Shown: positions 42,755 to 52,494, numbered from the stretch's first letter. The stretch is DNA of 64,000 bases from Beijerinckia indica subsp. indica ATCC 9039 (GCF_000019845.1 NC_010581.1:1803501-1867500); one strand, 5' to 3'. Numbers and translations are program-made. The notes: generated by a model not told the origin, from the letters alone.

Positions 42755-43758
42755 CGATCTATGTGCCGGTTTTTCCGCCCTTGAGATGCATAGAGCCACA
42801 AATAGCCTCACTTGCTCTTTGAGCAAGAGGACAAACGCAATGATCGGCGGGCCCTGCATTCTCGCCTGAGCATTCTCAGGTATCGTTACCCTATTCCATG
42901 TCTATTTTATTCTTCCGCGCCTGCCCCGAGGCCGGTTCATCGCCACTGCCACGTACCCCATGTTATAACAATTGGGGCGCCGATCATTCATTTCTTTTCT
43001 GTGGGCTTAGGCTTTTTGCTCGCAAGGTCGAAACATTTCTTCTCGGCGTCCTGAGAATCGGCCAGATAGCGAATGCCCGGAAAGAAGGCGATCTTGGCCG
43101 AAGGACGTCGTGCCGGATCCGCTCGGCCCGCAAATGGAGCGGAGGATTTGCATAAAATGAATGGGGTTGAACGGAACATGATGACGTCACCCATGATCTA
43201 ATCGCCCTTTTGTGCTGACCCTGGTCCCGCGCCCGGGTGGGTTATGTCCTGATGTGGCAGTTTCACGACTCTGTCGCTTGCGCTCACAAGAGAAGACGCG
43301 ATGGGCCAGAAAGTTTCATTGCCGTGACATCCCCTCGCGTTTTTGGGGACGATCCCGCTCTTGTTTTGAAAACCGCCCTCCCTCCAACGAGGGAGCCCCT
43401 CTCCTTTAACGCATCAATCTTGCGGGAAACTCGCCATCCGGCCCGAACCCCAATACGCCCGGCTTTGGGAGGATTTGGCACGACTTCTGGATCAGCCCTT
43501 GCCATGGGACTTAAGGATTTCGATCGAGGAAAGAGGGTTTGGCCTCGTGCCGCAAAGAGCGATGGCTTTACCGGACATTGCGGCGTATCAACGCGCTAAT
43601 AATGGGCTGGTCCCGCGTCGTTTTCGAGACGCCGCGGCCGGATCCTCCAATCGAAATCGGAAGTCGGCTCTCTGTGTCGAAATCACGCTCGCAGCCGGAT
43701 TTTGAAACGGGAGCCCCTTTTTCCGCAAAGGCAACCGGGACTATTCACGGAGTAAAAA
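42755..43758. other. Gene-poor kilobase
   Basis: Several short frames overlap on both strands, but none has a ribosome-binding site, signal peptide or recognisable motif; the longest (43237-43599, plus) has implausible composition. The region may contain a degraded gene or an untranslated RNA. I see no inverted repeats that would mark an insertion sequence. Confidence 0.4.
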
Positions 43759-43992
43759 ATGGCGACGGATTATGCGTTCATTCGCGCTTACGGCAAATTT
43801 ACAGGGGCGAGGGAATCCTTCGTCGATGACACGGTGCGCCGCGCGCGCCGGCAAAATGCTGCTGACGACGTCATGATTTATCATGAGGATAGCGCCAGCT
43901 GGACCCATTTTGGCGATCTTGAGGCCAAGGCGGAAGGCGGCGATGCGGAGGCCGCCGAACAGGTGAAGAAAATACGCGAAATCATGCGATAA
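43759..43992 (+). CDS. Small hypothetical protein
   Basis: A 77-residue acidic, helix-rich cytoplasmic protein: MATDYAFIRAYGKFTGARES, VRRARRQNAADDVMIYHEDS, then EAKAEGGDAEAAEQVKKIREIMR. CGGAG lies 8 nt before the ATG. I recognise no domain. The codon use looks genuine compared with the preceding gene-poor kilobase. Its function cannot be inferred from neighbours. Confidence 0.6.
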   Translation: MATDYAFIRAYGKFTGARESFVDDTVRRARRQNAADDVMIYHEDSASWTHFGDLEAKAEGGDAEAAEQVKKIREIMR

Positions 43993-44078
43993 GGCCAAGA
44001 GAAGCACTTTGTACCCTTGGCTCCGTTCTCCAGTTTCCGCTTTGAGCGGAAGCTGGAGCCGGCGATCTGTCCTCAGGT

Positions 44079-44462
44079 TCAAAGCAATTGGGAGAGGCCG
44101 GGAATGGCGGCGGCGATGCGGCCGAGATGCTCCTCGCCGACCTTTTCCCGCAAATTCTCGAACAAGGCCTTGCCAAGGCTTTGCATATCATTGATGCCGA
44201 GACCGAGCGAGGTCAACTGACCAGCGAGCATCATCACGCCCCCGCCCATCTTGCTCATGAACCCGCCGAAAAGACCGCCCCCGAAGGCATCGGCTTTCGT
44301 GGCTGCGGCCTCGGCCGCGCCAGAAATTGTAGCAAAGAGAGAATCGATCTCTTGAGCGGGACCTTCCTTGCGCAAAAAGGCAAAGATCACGGCAATGGCC
44401 TGGCCCGTTACTTCCGGCGCGAGACCGGCGCGAAGCGCCACCTGACTGACCAATTCTTCCAT
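44079..44462 (-). CDS. Small hypothetical protein, DUF2780/DUF2267-like
   Basis: A 127-residue protein from the ATG at 44462, which has GGGGAGA upstream. It starts MEELVSQVALRAGLAPEVTG, then AIAVIFAFLRKEGPAQEIDSLF, a Gly-rich centre (GGGLFGGFMSKMGGGVMML) and a helical end (LFENLREKVGEEHLGRIAAAIPGL). This layout, two helical segments around a Gly-rich linker, is shared with the DUF2267/DUF2780 group of small proteins; I am not certain of the family. It converges on the gene at 43759 and is divergent from the HerA-like gene. Confidence 0.65.
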   Translation of the reverse strand: MEELVSQVALRAGLAPEVTGQAIAVIFAFLRKEGPAQEIDSLFATISGAAEAAATKADAFGGGLFGGFMSKMGGGVMMLAGQLTSLGLGINDMQSLGKALFENLREKVGEEHLGRIAAAIPGLSQLL

Positions 44463-44630
44463 GCGATCTCCCCAGGATGACAATCGATTTGATCTCCATG
44501 GAGTGCACGCAACCTGCGCACCTCATGATGGCGACCATCCGAACTTCCATGTACAGTTGTAAACTGTCGACGCCCAAATGGGGACCCCCACTTTCCGGCG
44601 TCAAAGCTTTGGAATAATTCTGACGCGTGT

Positions 44631-46265
44631 ATGTTCACGCAAAGCGAATCCAGCGCAAAAGTGTCAGGAAGCGGGGCAAAGACGATGGCCGATCCATCCA
44701 CGCATGAAAAAGCCTCGGCGGGCCGCATTCTGGTCGGCAAAAGTGACAAATATGAATATCTGACCTTGCGCATGGGTAATCGGCATGGCCTCATCGCCGG
44801 CGCGACGGGGACCGGCAAGACGGTCACGCTGCAATTGCTCGCCGAAGGATTCTCTCAGGCCGGCACCAGTGTTTTCGCGGCGGACATCAAGGGGGATCTC
44901 GCCGGCCTCGCCATGCCGGGCGAAGGCAAGCCCGCCCTGGTGAACCGGGCGGCAGAGATTGGCATCCCCTATACACCGGATCGTTTCCCTGTCGTCTATT
45001 GGGACCTTCTGGCCGAACAGGGCCATCCGATCCGCGCCACGATTTCCGACATGGGCCCCCTCCTTCTCGCGCGGCTGCTCGATCTCAACGAGGTTCAGGA
45101 AGGCGTCTTGAATATCGCCTTCAAACTCTCCGACGAACAGGGCTTGTTATTGCTCGATCTCAAGGATCTGCGCGCCCTGCTCCAGCACATTGGCGACAAT
45201 GCCGCGCAATTTCGGCAATATGGCAATATCGCGCCGGCGACGATTGGCGCGATCCAAAGACAATTGCTGGTTCTCGAAAATCAGGGCGCTACGCAATTCT
45301 TCGGCGAGCCAGCGCTCGACATTCATGATTTCATGCAGACCGATCGGGATGGACGCGGCCGAATCAATATTCTGGCCGCCGACAAATTGATGCGTTCACC
45401 GCGCCTTTATGCAACCTTCCTGCTCTGGATGCTGTCGGAATTGTTCGAGCAATTGCCGGAAATCGGCGATCCAGACCAGCCAAAACTCGTCTTCTTTTTC
45501 GACGAGGCGCATCTCCTGTTTGATAATGCGCCGAAAAGCCTTCTGACCGCGATTGAGCAGGTGGTGCGGCTGATCCGCTCAAAAGGCGTCGGAGTTTATT
45601 TCGTCACACAAAATCCAGCGGATATTCCTGATACAGTCCTGGGGCAGCTCGGCAATCGCGCCCAGCATGCTCTACGGGCTTTCACCCCACGAGATCAAAA
45701 AGCAGTCAAGGTTGCGGCCAGCACGTTCCGTCAGAATCCCACCCTCGATACGGAAACGGTGATCACGCAACTCGGTGTCGGCGAAGCTTTGGTCTCGATG
45801 CTCGACGAGAAAGCCATGCCGGAAATGGTGGCGAGAACATTGATTGCTCCGCCCGCCGCGCGTGTCGGGCCGGTGACACCTCAAGAACGCGCGGAGATTA
45901 TTCAAGCGAGCCCGGTGCTCGGCAAATATGACACGGCGATCGACCGGGATTCCGCCTTTGAAATCCTTCAAGGACGGGTCAATGAGAGGATGGGCCAGGC
46001 CGCCGCGCCGGAGTCCCGGCCGAAATGGGGCCAATATGGAACCCAGCCAAACACGAGTGCGAATCCGCCCACCTCTGAAGAAAGCGGCTGGCTCGGTGGT
46101 CTTGGCCAAGTGGTTGGTGGCCTCTTCACCCGCAAACCCGGCAGCAAGGCTCTCTCGCCCGGCGAAATCGCCGTCCGGTCGGCCGTGCAATCGGCGGCGC
46201 GTTCGGCCGGAACGCAAATCGCCCATGCGATCGTGCGCAATATTTTCGGCAGCTTGAGTAAATAA
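44631..46265 (+). CDS. HerA-like ATPase, DUF853 family (YjgR-like)
   Basis: A 544-residue P-loop ATPase of the FtsK/HerA superfamily. Walker A is GLIAGATGTGKTVTLQ (near residue 55), followed by FAADIKGDLAGLAMPGEGKP, GVLNIAFKLSDEQGLLLLDLKDLR, and Walker B LVFFFDEAHLLFDNAP, then VYFVTQNPADIPDTVLGQLGNRAQHALRAFTP, read in parts. The C-terminal 60 residues are linker-like, ending in a helix. An ATG at 44685 is an alternative start. YjgR-type proteins are widespread without a settled role; DNA processing is inferred from the fold. No NurA-like nuclease is adjacent. Confidence 0.88.
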   Translation: MFTQSESSAKVSGSGAKTMADPSTHEKASAGRILVGKSDKYEYLTLRMGNRHGLIAGATGTGKTVTLQLLAEGFSQAGTSVFAADIKGDLAGLAMPGEGKPALVNRAAEIGIPYTPDRFPVVYWDLLAEQGHPIRATISDMGPLLLARLLDLNEVQEGVLNIAFKLSDEQGLLLLDLKDLRALLQHIGDNAAQFRQYGNIAPATIGAIQRQLLVLENQGATQFFGEPALDIHDFMQTDRDGRGRINILAADKLMRSPRLYATFLLWMLSELFEQLPEIGDPDQPKLVFFFDEAHLLFDNAPKSLLTAIEQVVRLIRSKGVGVYFVTQNPADIPDTVLGQLGNRAQHALRAFTPRDQKAVKVAASTFRQNPTLDTETVITQLGVGEALVSMLDEKAMPEMVARTLIAPPAARVGPVTPQERAEIIQASPVLGKYDTAIDRDSAFEILQGRVNERMGQAAAPESRPKWGQYGTQPNTSANPPTSEESGWLGGLGQVVGGLFTRKPGSKALSPGEIAVRSAVQSAARSAGTQIAHAIVRNIFGSLSK

Positions 46266-46347
46266 GCAAGCTATGTCGTAAAATTCCAAGCTGTCATGGT
46301 AATGTCGCTTCGCATCATTAAGCCTATCCGTAACAATGGGGGCGGTT

Positions 46348-47967
46348 ATGGTCGATGCAACAGCACCAACATACTACCAGGAAAATGAAACGCCTGAACG
46401 GGTGAAGCTTGATGAACCCATGGGCATCCGTACACTATTTGGTTTACTTACTGCAATTGCTTTAGGTCTATTTTTTACCGCTTACAGTATATTTGTTGAT
46501 GTTTCCGATGCTGGCGCCAAGATCACGAGTATCTTGCCATTTCTGTTGCTCGGTGTCGCGCTGTTTATCGCGCTGGCTTTTGAATTCGTCAACGGTTTCC
46601 ACGATACGGCCAATGCCGTGGCGACTGTCATTTACACGCGGTCGCTCCAGCCGCAGGTCGCGGTTGTCTGGTCCGGCTTCTTCAACTTTCTCGGGGTCCT
46701 CACCTCAACCGGAGCGGTCGCTTTCGGCATTGTTTCATTGCTCCCGGTTGAACTGATCCTGCAAGTCGGCTCCGAAGCCGGCTTTGCCATGGTGTTCGCC
46801 ATGCTGATCGCGGCGATCATCTGGAATCTCGGGACCTGGTGGTTCGGCCTGCCGGCCTCGAGCTCGCATACGCTCATTGGTTCGATCATTGGCGTCGGCG
46901 TTACCAATGCGCTCATGCGCGGCCGCGATGGGACAGCGGGTGTTGACTGGGGCAAGGCCACGGAAATCGGCTATGCTCTCTTGCTTTCACCGCTGGTTGG
47001 CTTCATCTGCTCCGCTTTGCTGCTCCTCGTGATGCGGGCCTTGATCCGCAATCCCGCGCTTTATGGTGAGCCGAAAGGCAATAGCAAGCCGCCGCTTTGG
47101 ATTCGTGGTCTGCTGGTCTTGACCTGCACGGGCGTTTCCTTTGCGCATGGTTCGAACGACGGCCAAAAAGGCATGGGCTTAATCATGCTGATCCTCATCG
47201 GCACCGTGCCGACCGCCTATGCCTTGAACAGGACCTTGCCGGCGAGCCACGTCGAGGCTTTCGTGCAAGCTTCGGAAGCGGCCTCCACGGTGGTCGAGGC
47301 CAAGGCTTCGGGTCATGCAATCCTGGGCGATCCGCGTCCAGCCGTGACGGCCTATCTCACGCAGCATGAAATCAGCGAGGGGACTTTTCCGTCGCTTGCC
47401 GTGCTGATCCGCGATATTGCCCATCAGGTCACGAGCTATGGTGCCATTGCCAAGATTCCTCTGCAAGAAGCTGGCAATACGCGTAACGATATGTATCTCG
47501 CCTCCGAGGCCTTGCGTTTCCTTGCCAAGGACAAGGCCAGCGAGCTTTCTGCTGAGGATCTCACCATCCTCGGCAACTACAAGAAACAGCTCGACTCGGC
47601 GACGAAATTCATTCCTCCGTGGGTTAAGGTCTCCGTGGCGATCGCCCTTGGCCTCGGCACGATGGTCGGCTGGAAACGCATCGTCGTCACCGTCGGCGAG
47701 AAAATCGGCAAGACGCATTTGACCTATGGTCAAGGAGCCGCCGCTGAACTTGTCGCCATGGGGACGATTTTCGTGGCGGATACTTATGGCTTGCCGGTCT
47801 CGACCACGCATGTGCTCTCGTCTGGTGTCGCCGGCACGATGGCAGCCAACGGATCCGGCGTTCAACTCGGAACTTTGCGCAATATCGCACTCGCCTGGGT
47901 TTTGACGCTGCCCTGCGCGATGTGCCTCTCGGGCTTCCTGTTCTGGTCGTTCCGGCAGCTTTTCTGA
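46348..47967 (+). CDS. Inorganic phosphate transporter, Pit family
   Basis: A 539-residue membrane protein with about ten helices. The Pit signature occurs twice in inverted topology: EFVNGFHDTANAVATVIYTRS near residue 77 and SFAHGSNDGQKGMGLIML near 265. GLPASSSHTLIGSIIGVGVTNAL and GLPVSTTHVLSSGVAGTMAANG carry the paired SSH/STTH motifs. A soluble insertion of about 110 residues lies between the halves (VEAFVQASEAASTVVEAK ... LSAEDLTILGNYKKQLD). It imports metal-phosphate complexes using the proton gradient. The ATG at 46336 is an alternative start. A terminator follows. Confidence 0.93.
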   Translation: MVDATAPTYYQENETPERVKLDEPMGIRTLFGLLTAIALGLFFTAYSIFVDVSDAGAKITSILPFLLLGVALFIALAFEFVNGFHDTANAVATVIYTRSLQPQVAVVWSGFFNFLGVLTSTGAVAFGIVSLLPVELILQVGSEAGFAMVFAMLIAAIIWNLGTWWFGLPASSSHTLIGSIIGVGVTNALMRGRDGTAGVDWGKATEIGYALLLSPLVGFICSALLLLVMRALIRNPALYGEPKGNSKPPLWIRGLLVLTCTGVSFAHGSNDGQKGMGLIMLILIGTVPTAYALNRTLPASHVEAFVQASEAASTVVEAKASGHAILGDPRPAVTAYLTQHEISEGTFPSLAVLIRDIAHQVTSYGAIAKIPLQEAGNTRNDMYLASEALRFLAKDKASELSAEDLTILGNYKKQLDSATKFIPPWVKVSVAIALGLGTMVGWKRIVVTVGEKIGKTHLTYGQGAAAELVAMGTIFVADTYGLPVSTTHVLSSGVAGTMAANGSGVQLGTLRNIALAWVLTLPCAMCLSGFLFWSFRQLF

Positions 47968-47996
47968 TCTCGCCTATCTTTTCCAAGAAGAGCTTC

Positions 47997-48034
47997 AAGC
48001 CTCGTCGATGATCTTTCATCGGCGAGGCTTTTTG
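47997..48034 (+). terminator. Rho-independent terminator after the phosphate transporter gene
   Basis: AAGCCTCGTCGATGA and TCATCGGCGAGGCTT pair around TCTT with one T-G wobble and run into TTTTTG. It closes the monocistronic transporter transcript. Confidence 0.85.
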
Positions 48035-48165
48035 TTTGTGTGCACAAACAATCATAATCTTGGTGTGGGTTGTCCTGCTGCTTTCGATCTCGTTCACATG
48101 TGGGACGAAAACAGACCGTCTATGCAGGCATGGATATGATATTTCCGGCAGCACAACTCAAAACC

Positions 48166-48201
48166 GGACAACTCCAAAAGGCGGCCCTTTTGGAGTTGTC
48201 C
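48166..48201. terminator. Perfect 16-bp-stem hairpin
   Basis: GGACAACTCCAAAAGG and CCTTTTGGAGTTGTCC form an exact stem around CGGC. It lies about 80 bp downstream of the stop of the minus-strand peptidoglycan-binding gene. It lacks a T-run, so it may be a terminator aided by Rho or a processing signal. Confidence 0.4.
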
Positions 48202-48280
48202 TGTTACCGATTGAAGAGTGCCACGCTTGGGCTGAAGCTTTTCGGGCGAGAAGAGAGTGGATCTCTTCTCAGCGCGCCAA

Positions 48281-49150
48281 TCATTGCGCCTTGATGCCGG
48301 CTTCCACCTCGAGCCGATGCAGCAATTGGGGTGTCACCACTCCATGCACGGGCAATTTGTGGTCCTGCTCATAACGGGCGATCGCCTGTTTTGTGCTTTC
48401 GTTCGCCACACCATCAGGCTTGAGAACGAAGCCGAGCTTTACCAGCGCGCGTTGAGCCGCATAGATCGACTTGCTCGGATCCTGTTTGGCTTGCTCCTTA
48501 TGGACTGGTTCTTGGTGGGCTATTTCTTGATGTACTCCTTCTTGGCGTGCTGCTTCCGGAGCCTTGTGCACTGGTTTGGCAGCTTCCGCCTTCGGCGCCA
48601 TAACGCTGTGCGCGCTCTCATGACTGGCTGGGACCTCATGTTTCACGGCTTGCGACGCGGCCGGCTTCTTGGCCTCGGGCTGTTTGCCCATGAGAAGAAG
48701 GGCAATCTCATCCTTGGGTTTGCTTGCCATCGGAGCCGGAGGGGCGGCTGATCCGGAGGGACTGGCCTCCTTAGCCGCGAGCTTGTCGAGCATGGCCCGT
48801 TCCGGCGGTGGCGCGGGCGGGGTCGGCTCGCTCGCAGGCACTGCTACGGAATGAGCGCGTGGCGCCGGCGATTCGACGGGGGCGCGTTTGACTGGCGTCG
48901 CTTGGCTGAAGAGCGGGGCCGGATGCCGGCTTTTCTGCAAAATCAGGGCATTGACGAGAATCCCGCCGATGGCCGCCACGGACAGGGCGCAAGCCGCGAA
49001 ACCGGCATAGCGTTTCATGCGCCCGGGAGCCTTGGCCTTCTTCGCTTGGCCGCCGGATTTCCGCGCGCCGTCTTTCTTTCGTGCCGGCGATTTCTTCTTG
49101 GGTTCGGCCATCACGAAATCATAATCAGTGGCTGCCAGGGCTTCACGCAA
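48281..49150 (-). CDS. Peptidoglycan-binding-domain membrane protein
   Basis: A 289-residue protein if begun at the TTG at 49150, which has AAGGTG upstream and overlaps the kinase stop by 8 bp; an ATG at 49111 (MAEPKKKSPARKK) gives 276. A basic N-terminus is followed by one transmembrane helix (YAGFAACALSVAAIGGILVNALIL). A long Pro/Ala/His-rich periplasmic linker comes next, then a C-terminal peptidoglycan-binding-1-like domain (YAAQRALVKLGFVLKPDGVANESTKQAIARYEQDHKL, read in parts). It probably fixes a signalling or division component to the wall. Coupling to a cell-cycle-type kinase suggests a shared role. Confidence 0.8.
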   Translation of the reverse strand: MREALAATDYDFVMAEPKKKSPARKKDGARKSGGQAKKAKAPGRMKRYAGFAACALSVAAIGGILVNALILQKSRHPAPLFSQATPVKRAPVESPAPRAHSVAVPASEPTPPAPPPERAMLDKLAAKEASPSGSAAPPAPMASKPKDEIALLLMGKQPEAKKPAASQAVKHEVPASHESAHSVMAPKAEAAKPVHKAPEAARQEGVHQEIAHQEPVHKEQAKQDPSKSIYAAQRALVKLGFVLKPDGVANESTKQAIARYEQDHKLPVHGVVTPQLLHRLEVEAGIKAQ

Positions 49151-50951
49151 TTTTCTTCACCTTTGCTTCCTTGAGCACCGAAATTTCCGCAGGCACGCCA
49201 CGACGGGTTTGTGTCTCGGTCCGCCACTCTCGACCTTCTGTCTTATCCTGGGGGCGTCCCTCACGCGGCAAGCGGACGATCATGGATGTTCCCTGGTCTG
49301 GCTCGCTTTCGATCAGCAGCGTGCCGCCGTGCAATTCGACGAGGCCGCGAACGATGGACAGGCCCAGCCCGGTTCCTTCATGGGGCCGCTCTTGCCGCAC
49401 CATGGCTTGAAAGAAGGGTTCGCCAAGCCGCGTGAGATCGTCGGCGCTGATGCCAATACCCGTATCTTGAACGGCGATCTGGATATCGTCGAGACAATCC
49501 ACAACGCAATCCACGGCAATCGTGACACGGCCCCGCCGCGGCGTGAATTTGACGGCGTTCGAGAGCAGATTGAGCAGGATCTGTTTGCAAGCCTGCTGGT
49601 CGGCCACGATCTCGTCCCATGGATCAGCATGGATCTGCACGAGTTCGATTTCCTTGGCCTCCGCTTGTGGCCGCAGCATGGCGCAGCAAGAAGCGATCAA
49701 CGGCGCGAGGACAATGGGTTGCGGCTGCAGGGGGAAAGTGCCGGAATGAATTTTCGACATGTCGAGAATGGAATTCACGACATGAAGGAGATGTTCGCCT
49801 GAACTATGAATGATTGCCGCATATTCGCGCTGTTTCAGCGGATCTTGAGGACAAAGCTGCGGGTCGGCGAGCATTTCGGAAAAGCCGATGATGGCATTCA
49901 ACGGCGTGCGTAATTCATGACTCATATTGGCGAGGAAGCGATCTTTCGCCTGATTCGCCGTTTCCGCCGCCACACGCGCCGCATCCAATTCCTGTTCAAC
50001 GCGTCTCATCGCGCTGATATCGCGGTAGACGCCGATGATCATGGCTTGATCGTCTGCCTCCGCTTCCTCTCGCTTCTTGGCGTGGCCATTCTCGAAGCGA
50101 TTGATACAGACATCGAACCAGCGAAAACACGGTTCGACCGAGGAAAGGTCCTCCCCCCTGCCCCGCAACCGGATGGTGATGTTCGAGGCCCCTTCTCCGC
50201 CGGCGGCATCGGCGATGGCCCGCAGAAAGGCCGGGCGATCCAGGACATGGACATGGTCGAACAATCCACGCCCCATCAAATCGTCCGGTGGAAGACCCAA
50301 ATGATGTTCGAAATGGCGATTGAGCGCCCAGGCCGTGCCGCTGCGATCATGCACGACAACGAAATCGCCCAACTGATGGATCAGAGGCAAAAGATCGGGA
50401 TTTCTCCGCCTGGCTCGCTGCGCTTCCACCTTATGGAGGTGCACGGCATGAAGCATCAGAGCGAGGCCGTAGAAAAGGCTACCCGCGAGGCAAAGCAAGT
50501 CCAAGACGCTGATCGTACTGGCCGGGAGGGACAGCGGAGCCCGCAAAAGGCTGATTCCCGCGACGGCTCCGGCCGTCGCCAAGGCGGCAAGGCCGATCAT
50601 GACAGGGTCGAACGTGATGAAAGCCTCGACCGCGGCGAGAAACAAAGCGGCACCGACGCTGCCCATGCCCGCACCAGCCGAGGCCAAAGCCATGGCCATG
50701 AGGCAAAGGCTGAAGGAGACGAGAATCTGCGCCCAATGCAGAACATCCGTCAGCGCGACAAAAACCAGCGCGCTGAGCGGTAACAGCATGGTCATGAACA
50801 CGACCGCCTCGGGCCAATGCGGCGCCTTATGCAAAGCAAAAAAAAGCGGCATGCCGATGAGGACCGCGAGACAATGCAGGCCCTGACGCAGCATGAAGGC
50901 CTGCTGCCGAGGCAAGGCGAGAGGATTTTCAAGGCTGCGCAAAAGACTCAA
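49143..50951 (-). CDS. PAS sensor histidine kinase, DivJ/PleC type
   Basis: A 602-residue membrane kinase. About six hydrophobic helices occupy residues 20-170, then a PAS domain (FVVVHDRSGTAWALNRHFEHHLGLPPDDLMGRGLF, read in parts, 195-330). The dimerisation/phospho-acceptor helix is FLANMSHELRTPLNAIIGFSEML, His near residue 360. The ATPase boxes are ILLNLLSNAVKFTP (N), DTGIGISADDL (G1) and GTGLGLSIVRGLVELHGG (G2). The phospho-acceptor sequence is that of the DivJ/PleC/PdhS kinases controlling DivK in Alphaproteobacteria, so a cell-cycle role is inferred. No response regulator is adjacent; the downstream gene encodes a wall-binding protein. Confidence 0.88.
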   Translation of the reverse strand: MSLLRSLENPLALPRQQAFMLRQGLHCLAVLIGMPLFFALHKAPHWPEAVVFMTMLLPLSALVFVALTDVLHWAQILVSFSLCLMAMALASAGAGMGSVGAALFLAAVEAFITFDPVMIGLAALATAGAVAGISLLRAPLSLPASTISVLDLLCLAGSLFYGLALMLHAVHLHKVEAQRARRRNPDLLPLIHQLGDFVVVHDRSGTAWALNRHFEHHLGLPPDDLMGRGLFDHVHVLDRPAFLRAIADAAGGEGASNITIRLRGRGEDLSSVEPCFRWFDVCINRFENGHAKKREEAEADDQAMIIGVYRDISAMRRVEQELDAARVAAETANQAKDRFLANMSHELRTPLNAIIGFSEMLADPQLCPQDPLKQREYAAIIHSSGEHLLHVVNSILDMSKIHSGTFPLQPQPIVLAPLIASCCAMLRPQAEAKEIELVQIHADPWDEIVADQQACKQILLNLLSNAVKFTPRRGRVTIAVDCVVDCLDDIQIAVQDTGIGISADDLTRLGEPFFQAMVRQERPHEGTGLGLSIVRGLVELHGGTLLIESEPDQGTSMIVRLPREGRPQDKTEGREWRTETQTRRGVPAEISVLKEAKVKKIA

Positions 50952-51210
50952 CGCATCATACTCCGACCCGGCCCCCTTTTCGAAAAGTTCGGCCAGCCCC
51001 TGAGTCGTCGCAGATTGATCTTAAAAGCGCACTAAATTGAATCGATTTCCACAACGCAGCCGTTTCTGAATGCGAGCAAAACGAGGCTATGGTTTAAAAG
51101 ATATTGTGCTCGCGCCTGGATGGCTCTGTCTCCGCCACAAATAGAGCGTCAGACCGCGCGGCAATCGATCGAAGCAACGATTCTGAAAGATGATCATGCG
51201 ATCATGAAGC

Positions 51211-51612
51211 ATGATGTTTCTGCTCCGTGTCGCTTTCTGGCTGATGATCGTGTTTACCGCGATTTTTCCGACCGCCGGACTCATCCCCCATGGCAAAGCG
51301 CCGGACGAGTCTCGGGCCAAGCCGGAGGCCGATAAGGCCAAGCGTAACGCTTTCGAGCTCGATCCTTCCCCGCTCGACAAGGCTAAACTCGACGGCGTTT
51401 TGCGCGCGCTCGTCGATGAATCGCCCGGAGTCCTGCAGCGGATTTGCCGGGAAAATACGCGGACCTGCCTCGAAGCCGGGCTCAGCCTGGGCCGGCTGGC
51501 CGGCGCAAAGTCCTCTATAGAAAAAATCCTGAGCGAAAAAATCCCGAGCGAGAAACAACAAGGCGAAAAACAGCCAGGAAGAACTCATCCCTCCCCGGCC
51601 GTCGATCCGTGA
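51211..51612 (+). CDS. DUF5330-like small exported protein
   Basis: A 133-residue protein starting MMFLLRVAFWLMIVFTAIFP, a signal-anchor typical of the Rhizobiales DUF5330 family. Its conserved part is VLQRICRENTRTCLEAGLSLG (residues 75-95), with two cysteines separated by six residues. The C-terminus is charged (EKILSEKIPSEKQQGEKQPG). An ATG at 51214 is an equally good start. DUF5330, sufE and mucR genes lie close together in several Rhizobiales genomes as I remember them, as here. Its role is unknown. Confidence 0.65.
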   Translation: MMFLLRVAFWLMIVFTAIFPTAGLIPHGKAPDESRAKPEADKAKRNAFELDPSPLDKAKLDGVLRALVDESPGVLQRICRENTRTCLEAGLSLGRLAGAKSSIEKILSEKIPSEKQQGEKQPGRTHPSPAVDP

Positions 51613-52042
51613 GGTGAAGGCATAGTCATCAATCTTGATGAGCATGACCACCGGCATTTGCCTCGCGAGACTCGGTGTTAAGAGGCTCAGTCGAAGATGA
51701 GAGGCCACTTTCGACTTCAAAACAAACATAGTGGCAATGAGATTGCATAAGTGTCAGATAAGGGTCATGAAGCATGATCCTTCGGGACGGTTCTTCCAAC
51801 CTGAGACAGGGCCGTGTATCCGCCGCACCAGGCTAAAAGTGGACACCACTTTTAGATAAACGTTTTGGCAATTGATGCTCAGGCGCCTTCATGGTTTTCG
51901 CGATTGGCGGAAAAGGCGATTGAGGGGAAAGAACCAAAGCAAATCTTCAAAGATATCTTTGCCGCCGTTTCTTGTGGCACCTCTCTCCTCATACGCCTAT
52001 ATGATGCGGTAAAGAGAATTAACTTCGAGCCTTCGGATCGCC
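51613..52042. other. Intergenic region with hairpin
   Basis: A 430-bp gap. CTAAAAGTGG-ACA-CCACTTTTAG (51833-51855) is an exact 10-bp-stem hairpin. The frame open from about 51865 towards sufE shows no conserved product. No other feature was recognised. Confidence 0.45.
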
Positions 52043-52468
52043 ATGAACCTCGACGAGATCATCGAAAACTTCAACTACCTCGACGAGTGGGAAGACCGCT
52101 ATCGTTATCTGATCGAACTTGGCAGGACCTTGGAGCCCTTGGACGAGGCCGCCCATAATGATCAGAACAAGGTTTTGGGTTGCGCCAGTCAGGTCTGGCT
52201 TGAGACCAATGTCGGCGCTGATGCCTCGGGCGCTCCCGTTCTGAACCTCAAGGGCGATAGCGACGCGCATATTGTGCGCGGTCTCGTCGCTTTGATTTTG
52301 GCACTTTATTCCGGCCAGACGGCCAGCAAGATCATCGATACGGACGCCCAGGAACTGTTCAAGAGTCTGGGTCTTTCCGCTCATCTGACGCCGCAGCGGA
52401 CCAATGGCGTCCGGTCCATGGTCGAGCGGATCAAGAATGACGCGCGCGCCGCAGCCGCTGTCGCCTGA
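52043..52468 (+). CDS. sufE: SufE-family sulfur acceptor protein
   Basis: A 141-residue protein that takes persulfide sulfur from the cysteine desulfurase SufS and passes it to the SufBCD scaffold in iron-sulfur cluster assembly. Family motifs are IIENFNYLDEWEDRYRYLIELG, the catalytic Cys in NKVLGCASQVWLE, GDSDAHIVRGLVALILALYSG, and a final GLSAHLTPQRTNGVRSMVERI. Length and order are standard. It is separate from any suf operon and is followed by a strong terminator. Confidence 0.93.
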   Translation: MNLDEIIENFNYLDEWEDRYRYLIELGRTLEPLDEAAHNDQNKVLGCASQVWLETNVGADASGAPVLNLKGDSDAHIVRGLVALILALYSGQTASKIIDTDAQELFKSLGLSAHLTPQRTNGVRSMVERIKNDARAAAAVA

Positions 52469-52494
52469 GCTCATCCTTCCTGTCATACCGTAGA

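Noticed and set aside
43237..43599. 120-codon plus-strand frame in the gene-poor kilobase
   Set aside because: No ribosome-binding site, biased and implausible composition, and heavy overlap with other equally poor frames.
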